NCBI GenBank assembly: GCA_031272655.1
Contig: JAISTJ010000015.1
Location: 1 to 19,088 of the forward strand
From: Tannerella sp.
Lineage (GTDB): Bacteria > Bacteroidota > Bacteroidia > Bacteroidales > Tannerellaceae
Length of the DNA: 19,088 nucleotides
Direction of reading: 5' to 3'
The translations under genes were made by a program, and so were the position numbers. The notes under the pieces are model-generated. The model saw only the letters and a program-made list of their open reading frames with translations, searched no databases and was not told the origin of the DNA. This document shows positions 14,341 to 19,088 of this stretch, in pieces. Each line of letters opens with the position of its first letter. Positions within the stretch are counted from its first letter, which is position 1.

Positions 14341-14937
14341 ATGAACAAGAATTTCAAAAAATGCCCTAACGGGCACTATTATCAACAGGAATTACAGTCG
14401 TGTCCGTTTTGCAAAAATCCTGTTGCGGGCGGTAGCGACGTAAAGACGCGAATTATAGAGACTTCCGGCGTTGTTGATCCGAAAGGAAAAACGGAAGTAT
14501 ATACTGCGGATGCAGGCAAAACGCGGGTTATCGTCGAACCGGTTGCCTCCAAAGTGCAGAATAAAACTCATTTTGTTGACCCACCCGGCACAGACGGCGC
14601 AAGCAACGACAAGGCGACTTACCGCCCTGAACGTATGTTAGTTGGCTGGTTAGTAACATTTTCATACGATCGCTTGGGCGCTGATTTTCGACTGTTTGAA
14701 GGTCGCAACGAGATAGGACGCGATATTGAGTGCAGTATCACTGTGCCCGATAAAACGATGTCTGGCAGGCATGCTACTATTCTTTTCCGTAACGGCAAAT
14801 TCTTGATTAAAGACGAACTGTCATCGCATGGAACGTTTGTAAATCAGGAAGATATTGAACAGCTCACGGTCGAATTGAACGACAATGATGTTATCCGTAT
14901 GGGCGAAACCGATTTCAAATTTAAAACAGCGTTTTAG
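14341..14937 (+). CDS. Zinc-ribbon and FHA domain protein
   Basis: A 198-residue cytoplasmic protein, first gene of the signalling operon. The N-terminus is a probable zinc ribbon (C8, H12, C21, C24 in CPNGH and CPFC). A flexible linker (30-98) carries four similar Thr motifs: KTRIIE, KTEVYT, KTRVIV and KTHFV (T36, T51, T61, T76). The C-terminal FHA domain (119-198) has GRNEIGRD, the phospho-binding SGRHA and SSHGTFVN, so it should bind phosphothreonine peptides. A likely role is substrate and adaptor: the linker threonines are phosphorylated by the operon's kinase and read by its own or the other FHA domains. The stop is 4 nt before the next start, so translation is probably coupled. Confidence 0.85.
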   Translation: MNKNFKKCPNGHYYQQELQSCPFCKNPVAGGSDVKTRIIETSGVVDPKGKTEVYTADAGKTRVIVEPVASKVQNKTHFVDPPGTDGASNDKATYRPERMLVGWLVTFSYDRLGADFRLFEGRNEIGRDIECSITVPDKTMSGRHATILFRNGKFLIKDELSSHGTFVNQEDIEQLTVELNDNDVIRMGETDFKFKTAF

Positions 14938-14941
14938 CATT

Positions 14942-16447
14942 ATGAAAAGGTATTATTACGTAATAATCGCATTTCTCGCCTGCATTGCAAAAGAGACTTT
15001 CGCGCAAACCGTGAGGGGTGATTTTGATCTGACGGCCTACCCCGAAGTTTCATTTGTATGGAACGAATACGACCCTGATATTAAGGATTCTACGCAATTC
15101 TCACTGTCGTCCGACGGCGAAAAAATCCCCGTCCAAATAGCAAATATGCCTTATATTGACACGCTGAAGACGCCGAAAACAATCCTTTTCCTGTGGGAAG
15201 ACCTCAATCATCGCTCTCACGGCATGCAGTCGCAGTTTACTCAAATAGCGCTTTATAACTTCCTAAAAGACTTGCCGCCACAGGGACTGGACAAATTCAA
15301 TGTCGCAGTCTTCGACCGCAAAGGCGGAAACGATACTGGTAACAGCATCCACTCATGGCTCTCAAAATCTTTTACCGACAATCCGCAACAGTTAGCCGAA
15401 GTCGTGCGTACTTACGACAGCAAGTATGATATGTTCTCAAACCAACAAAATTCGGAACTGTATCTCGCTATTGAAGAGGGCATTACACAGTTAGAACGCG
15501 AACTGTCGGACCGTATTAGGGCGATAGTCGTATTCACCGCGGGCAGCAACCTTGACAATTACGGCGGTCGCAACAGTATTGACGAAACCCGCGCCAAAGC
15601 GTTGAAAATTCCTGTTTACGTGGTCAAATACCCTATTAAAGGCTGTGAACACTGCACAAACATTGACCTTATCAGCAAAAACACTAATGGTCTGACAGTT
15701 ACTACCGATAATATCCAAACCGCCACAAATCTGTTGCGTCAATGCTACGACACGATGAGCAAACGGCATCACGGGCAGGATTACCGCATATCATTTAGCG
15801 CACCTTTCAAACGCGACGGCAAACAACACACTGTTATTCTGAATATTAGCGGCAAAGAATATCCGCTTACAATTACTTCACCTGCATTTTCGCTTACACA
15901 ATGGATACGTGAACATATCCTTTATTCTGTTATTATCGGAGTTATATTATTGATAATCTTATTATTAGTTGTTTGGCTGATAATCCGCATCATAAAGAAA
16001 CGCCGCCAAAAGATAATAGAAATCGAAATACGTCTGCAACAGGAATCCGAAGCAAACCGAGCCGCCATCGAAGACTACAAACGCCAACAAGAAGCCAATG
16101 AACAGGAAGCAAAGCAGCGCGAACAGCAGGAACATTTTGCTCGACTTATTCAAACAAAAAACCTCTATCCCCGACTGCAATACTCCATTGACAATAAGGT
16201 GAATACATTCACTGTCAGCAAACCGGAAACGATTATCGGACGCGACGAAACTAATGACCTTGTCCTTCCCAATGACAGTGTTTCGCGACGTCACGCAAAA
16301 ATTATCTTCAATGGCTCTGCATTTGAAATCGAAGACCTCGGCAGTTCTAACCACGTCATAGTCAATGGCGCTTTCGTAACCCGCGCCCAACTCCACAATG
16401 GCGACATCATCGGACTTGGAGAAATTATAGTTTATTTCAATGTTTGA
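14942..16447 (+). CDS. Secreted vWA-like domain, membrane helix and cytoplasmic FHA domain
   Basis: A 501-residue single-pass membrane protein. Signal peptide residues 1-21 (FLACIAKETFA, then Q22), then a vWA-like alpha/beta domain at about 78-270: KTILFLWEDLNHRS, IRAIVVFTAGSN, KIPVYVVKYP. The metal site DxSxS is degenerate (D87-x-N89-x-R91), so metal binding is doubtful. A Cys pair (C235, C238) may form a disulfide or metal site. A small domain (280-312) leads to a strong membrane helix (328-351), a basic stop-transfer KKRRQK, a Glu/Gln-rich coiled coil (360-402) and an FHA domain (409-499) with IIGRDETNDL, VSRRHA and GSSNHVIVN. Topology is therefore vWA in the periplasm, FHA in the cytoplasm. 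ATG 14942 is chosen because it gives the signal peptide. Probably a sensor or scaffold that recruits phosphorylated partners. Confidence 0.82.
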   Translation: MKRYYYVIIAFLACIAKETFAQTVRGDFDLTAYPEVSFVWNEYDPDIKDSTQFSLSSDGEKIPVQIANMPYIDTLKTPKTILFLWEDLNHRSHGMQSQFTQIALYNFLKDLPPQGLDKFNVAVFDRKGGNDTGNSIHSWLSKSFTDNPQQLAEVVRTYDSKYDMFSNQQNSELYLAIEEGITQLERELSDRIRAIVVFTAGSNLDNYGGRNSIDETRAKALKIPVYVVKYPIKGCEHCTNIDLISKNTNGLTVTTDNIQTATNLLRQCYDTMSKRHHGQDYRISFSAPFKRDGKQHTVILNISGKEYPLTITSPAFSLTQWIREHILYSVIIGVILLIILLLVVWLIIRIIKKRRQKIIEIEIRLQQESEANRAAIEDYKRQQEANEQEAKQREQQEHFARLIQTKNLYPRLQYSIDNKVNTFTVSKPETIIGRDETNDLVLPNDSVSRRHAKIIFNGSAFEIEDLGSSNHVIVNGAFVTRAQLHNGDIIGLGEIIVYFNV

Positions 16448-16480
16448 ACTTCTATCTTAAAATGAAATATTAAAATTAAA

Positions 16481-17452
16481 ATGAAACGAATTGACATTGA
16501 GATACTTTCCGCTACCGACGTGGGGCTTGTGCGGGAACAGAACGAAGATAACTGCGGCACAGCCGAAACGCCAAACGGCATGGTATGTGTAGTTTGCGAC
16601 GGAATGGGAGGACATACGGGCGGGCAGGAAGCGTCGCGGATTGCCGTTGATTGCATTATTCAGCATTTGAGCGGCGAAAAGTATGCTGACATCTGCCAAG
16701 CGATACGTGATGCGATGGAATTTGCCAATATGCAGATTCTCGGCACGGCTACCGAACATCCTGAACTGCAAGGCATGGGTACAACAGCCTGCGTATTACT
16801 TATTCAGGACGAACAAGTGTGGATTGCTCATGTGGGCGACAGCCGGATTTACCTTTATGTAGCCAAAGAAAAGCGTTTGCACCGATTGACAAAAGACCAT
16901 TCATTTGTTCAGGGATTGGTTGATCAGGAAATTATTTATCCAGAAGAAGCTGACAATCACCCTGATAGAAACCGTTTAATAAAAGCGTTGGGTATCAAGG
17001 AAGAACCAAATCCCGAAATTCCCGAAAATCCTATTTTGCCGGCCAAAGGCGATATTTTCCTGATATGTAGCGACGGACTTTCCGGAATGGTTTCCGACAG
17101 TCAGATTGAGGTCATACTCGCAGACAGCAAAACAGATATGCAACAAAAAGAGGCGGTTCTGATGTCGGCAGCAAAGTCGGCAGGCGGAACTGACAACATC
17201 ACGTTTCAGTTAATACGAATCATCCACAGCCCGCACCGCAAAAGCGTTTTCGTAAGCAAAAGCCAACCGACAGCCGCAAAAACAGACACACACAAGCAGC
17301 AATGGTTAAAACTTGCAATCCTTGCCGCCATAATCACTGCAAGCATTCTCGCTGGCATCTTGATTGGCAGAAACATTTTTCAACATCCTGATAATTCTGG
17401 TATTCCGAAGCCAGACACAATACCCGATCAACAGGACTCCACAAACAATTAA
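16481..17452 (+). CDS. PP2C-type Ser/Thr phosphatase with C-terminal membrane anchor
   Basis: A 323-residue metal-dependent phosphatase that removes phosphate from Ser/Thr. PP2C motifs in order: REQNEDN (18-24), VCDGMGGH with D40 and G41 (38-45), MGTTA (99-103), HVGDSR with D120 (117-122), LTKDHS (136-141), CSDGLSG with D198 (196-202) and GTDNIT with D238 (236-241). All metal-binding aspartates are present, so it should be active. A short linker and one membrane helix (277-297) follow, then an acidic Pro-rich tail of about 25 residues predicted to face the periplasm. Expected role: to counteract the kinase encoded two genes downstream. Gaps of 33 nt upstream and 13 nt downstream support one operon. 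Confidence 0.92.
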   Translation: MKRIDIEILSATDVGLVREQNEDNCGTAETPNGMVCVVCDGMGGHTGGQEASRIAVDCIIQHLSGEKYADICQAIRDAMEFANMQILGTATEHPELQGMGTTACVLLIQDEQVWIAHVGDSRIYLYVAKEKRLHRLTKDHSFVQGLVDQEIIYPEEADNHPDRNRLIKALGIKEEPNPEIPENPILPAKGDIFLICSDGLSGMVSDSQIEVILADSKTDMQQKEAVLMSAAKSAGGTDNITFQLIRIIHSPHRKSVFVSKSQPTAAKTDTHKQQWLKLAILAAIITASILAGILIGRNIFQHPDNSGIPKPDTIPDQQDSTNN

Positions 17453-17465
17453 TTCTTAATTAGTT

Positions 17466-18200
17466 ATGAAAATAATAACAATAGGCAGGGATACTGACAA
17501 CGACATTCAGGTCAGCGATAGCAAGGCGTCGCGCCACCATGTACAGATAATCAGCAATGGCGGCGAGTTCCGCATCGTTGATTTAAACTCAAGCAATGGC
17601 ACATTCGTTAACAATTTCAAGATTAACCACGAGACTGTCTTGCAGGCGAACGACATTGTGCGTGTCGGGAATACTGTATTGCCCTGGCAAACATATTTCC
17701 GAGATGGAAAGAAGCCAAACAGCAGACTTTGGATAGCGACGGCGGCGGCAGTGGTTTTGGCTTTGATTATCGGTATCTATTTCTTGAGCAAACAGAGCGC
17801 TGATAAAACGCCTGATAAACAAATCGTTAAGATGCACGAGAAAAATGGTGTGCGATGTATTCCGGTGAAAATCAACGGACAGGAACTTGATTTTGTATTC
17901 GATACCGGCGCCGGTAGCATCTGTATTTCTACGCTTGAAGCGCTGGTGCTTGTCAAAAACGGCACGCTTGTCGAAAACGACGTCATCGGTTCAGACCCGT
18001 TCATGGACGCTTCAGGTAATGTGTCGGTCGGGACACGTATTAACCTGAAAACTGTGCAGATTGGCGACAGAACGCTACGAAACATCGAAGCAACAGTCAT
18101 CGAAAATCCCAATGCAGTGTGTCTGCTTGGACAAACTGTCCTTTCCCGATTCGGAAAATATACTATAGATAATCAGCGAGGTGAGATAATATTTGAATAA
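17466..18200 (+). CDS. FHA domain, membrane helix and retropepsin-like aspartic protease
   Basis: A 244-residue fusion. The FHA domain starts at residue 1 (ITIGRDTDNDI, ASRHHV, NSSNGTFVN) and ends near 75. One membrane helix (88-108) follows. The C-terminal half (about 125-244) is a clan AA aspartic protease of retropepsin type: DFVFDTGAGSICIS with catalytic D146, and the late signature CLLGQTVLSRFGKYTID (219-234). Single-lobe enzymes of this type work as homodimers. No signal peptide is present, so the N-terminal FHA should be cytoplasmic and the protease periplasmic. The design suggests that phosphothreonine binding inside could bring two protease lobes together outside. The substrate is unknown. 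I do not recall this exact domain order as a described family. Confidence 0.85.
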   Translation: MKIITIGRDTDNDIQVSDSKASRHHVQIISNGGEFRIVDLNSSNGTFVNNFKINHETVLQANDIVRVGNTVLPWQTYFRDGKKPNSRLWIATAAAVVLALIIGIYFLSKQSADKTPDKQIVKMHEKNGVRCIPVKINGQELDFVFDTGAGSICISTLEALVLVKNGTLVENDVIGSDPFMDASGNVSVGTRINLKTVQIGDRTLRNIEATVIENPNAVCLLGQTVLSRFGKYTIDNQRGEIIFE

Positions 18201-18216
18201 CGATAATTATAAAAAA

Positions 18217-19088
18217 ATGGAAAATAAGGAATTACAAACAGGCATAACACTACAACAAGGTAAATATACTATTGAGCGCGTGATTGGGTCGGGCGGGTTT
18301 GGCATCACGTACTATGCGCGGCATAATGTGTTCGGGCATAATTACGCTGTAAAAGAGTTTTTTATCAGCGGCTACTGCGTGCGCAATACGGCGAATAAAA
18401 CCGTGATGCTGCAAGGTATGACGGACGACGTTTACGGAAAATACCTGCAAAAGTTTATTGACGAAGCGGGTACGCTGGCTCGTCTCGACCACCCGAACAT
18501 CGTGAAAGTAACCGACATCTTCCGCGAAAACGGCACGGCTTATATCGTGATGAACTTCATCGAAGGGCAAACCTTGCAGAAACTTGTTGACCGGCAGGGA
18601 CGCCTGCCTTACGAGACTGCCGTCAACTACATCGCCCAGATAGCCGAAGCCGTTGACTATATCCACAGCCGTAATATCCTGCATCGCGACATCAAACCTG
18701 AAAATATCATTATCACTCCCGACAACCGCGCCGTCCTGCTCGATTTCGGCTCCGCCCGCGAGTTTGTGCACGACAAAACGCAGATGCACACCTCAATACT
18801 GACGCCCGGCTATGCGCCACCCGAACAAGATTCTAACACCAGCCGCAAAGGCGCATACAGCGACATCTATTCGCTTGGCGCAACCTTCTATTTTGCCCTG
18901 ACTGCCACAATGCCGACCGACGCGGCAGCCCGCAGTTTTGAAGCCCTGCCCGAACCGAAAATGCTCGTTCCAAACCTCCCCGACGAAGCGAACCGCACGA
19001 TAATGAAGGCAATGCAAACAAAACCCGAAGACCGCTACCAGCATGTTAACGAGTTTATGGGGGATTTGCTGAATGTCGGGACGGGAAA
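18217..19088 (+). CDS. Hanks-type Ser/Thr protein kinase, 3' end cut by window edge
   Basis: The frame is open from ATG 18217 to the edge (290 codons) and covers a whole kinase domain. Visible: Gly-rich loop IGSGGFG (23-29), catalytic Lys in YAVKEF (K46), the helix C Glu in FIDEAGTLARL (E83), HRDIKPEN (156-163), DFG (176-178), activation segment with TPGYAPPEQ (196-204) and SDIYSLGATFY (215-225). All catalytic residues are kept, so it should be active. HRD has the Arg typical of kinases controlled by activation-loop phosphorylation. Anything after the kinase domain (membrane helix, sensor repeats) lies outside the window. It starts 16 nt after the protease gene. Its expected partners are the FHA proteins and PP2C phosphatase of the same operon. 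Confidence 0.94.
   Translation, partial: MENKELQTGITLQQGKYTIERVIGSGGFGITYYARHNVFGHNYAVKEFFISGYCVRNTANKTVMLQGMTDDVYGKYLQKFIDEAGTLARLDHPNIVKVTDIFRENGTAYIVMNFIEGQTLQKLVDRQGRLPYETAVNYIAQIAEAVDYIHSRNILHRDIKPENIIITPDNRAVLLDFGSAREFVHDKTQMHTSILTPGYAPPEQDSNTSRKGAYSDIYSLGATFYFALTATMPTDAAARSFEALPEPKMLVPNLPDEANRTIMKAMQTKPEDRYQHVNEFMGDLLNVGTG

Noticed and set aside
14885..14941. Upstream start for the vWA-FHA protein
   Set aside because: It overlaps the preceding FHA gene and would bury the signal peptide. ATG 14942 gives a normal secretion signal.
14341..19088. Type VI secretion regulatory locus
   Set aside because: Kinase, PP2C and FHA genes do occur in such loci, but no structural secretion gene is present in the window and the protease and vWA fusions do not fit. 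The right flank could still change this.

Overview
This window looks like chromosomal DNA of an anaerobic member of the Bacteroidota, most likely the order Bacteroidales. The evidence is: promoters of the Bacteroidota type (TAnnTTTG at about -7, often with TTTG or TTG 18-20 bases upstream), almost no Shine-Dalgarno sequences, a Bacteroidota-type putative porin, a ferredoxin-dependent 2-oxoacid oxidoreductase subunit, a rubrerythrin, and a GH29 fucosidase next to a lipoprotein glycosidase-like protein. No tRNA, rRNA, insertion sequence, CRISPR array or phage gene was recognised.

Layout. 1-4119 (minus strand): a 2-oxoacid:ferredoxin oxidoreductase gamma subunit overlaps a large outer-membrane porin gene, followed by a cysteine synthase that runs off the left edge. 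4173-6450 (plus strand): a XylE-like sugar/H+ symporter, then a rubrerythrin with its own promoter and a strong terminator. 6451-6915: an intergenic region with an FNR-like box, a promoter and a structured sequence that may be a small RNA. 6916-7884: a helix-turn-helix regulator, convergent with a two-gene glycoside hydrolase operon (GH29 fucosidase, then a lipoprotein) on the minus strand, 7886-12345. 12380-13437: a divergent HxlR regulator / DJ-1-PfpI pair with two matching operator-like repeats between them. 13438-14340: a gene-free region with palindromic repeats and a very likely structured RNA of about 315 nt with its own promoter element and intrinsic terminator. 14341 to the right edge: a tight five-gene phospho-signalling operon.

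The signalling operon is the most interesting part. It encodes a zinc-ribbon/FHA protein, a secreted vWA-like domain joined through one membrane helix to a cytoplasmic FHA domain, a membrane-anchored PP2C phosphatase, an FHA domain joined through one membrane helix to a retropepsin-like aspartic protease, and a Hanks-type Ser/Thr kinase (cut by the window edge). The predicted topology puts kinase, phosphatase and all FHA domains in the cytoplasm, and the vWA domain and protease in the periplasm. This suggests a membrane complex in which Thr phosphorylation inside is coupled to sensing and proteolysis outside. That functional model is inference.

A second theme is repeats that enter coding sequence. 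One interspersed element, whose translation gives peptides like RHCERSEAI, is found in tandem inside cysteine synthase, in the N-terminus of the porin, and twice as hairpins after the DJ-1 gene. A second short palindromic element (AACCTTAACAAGGTT) is in the fucosidase gene and the porin gene.
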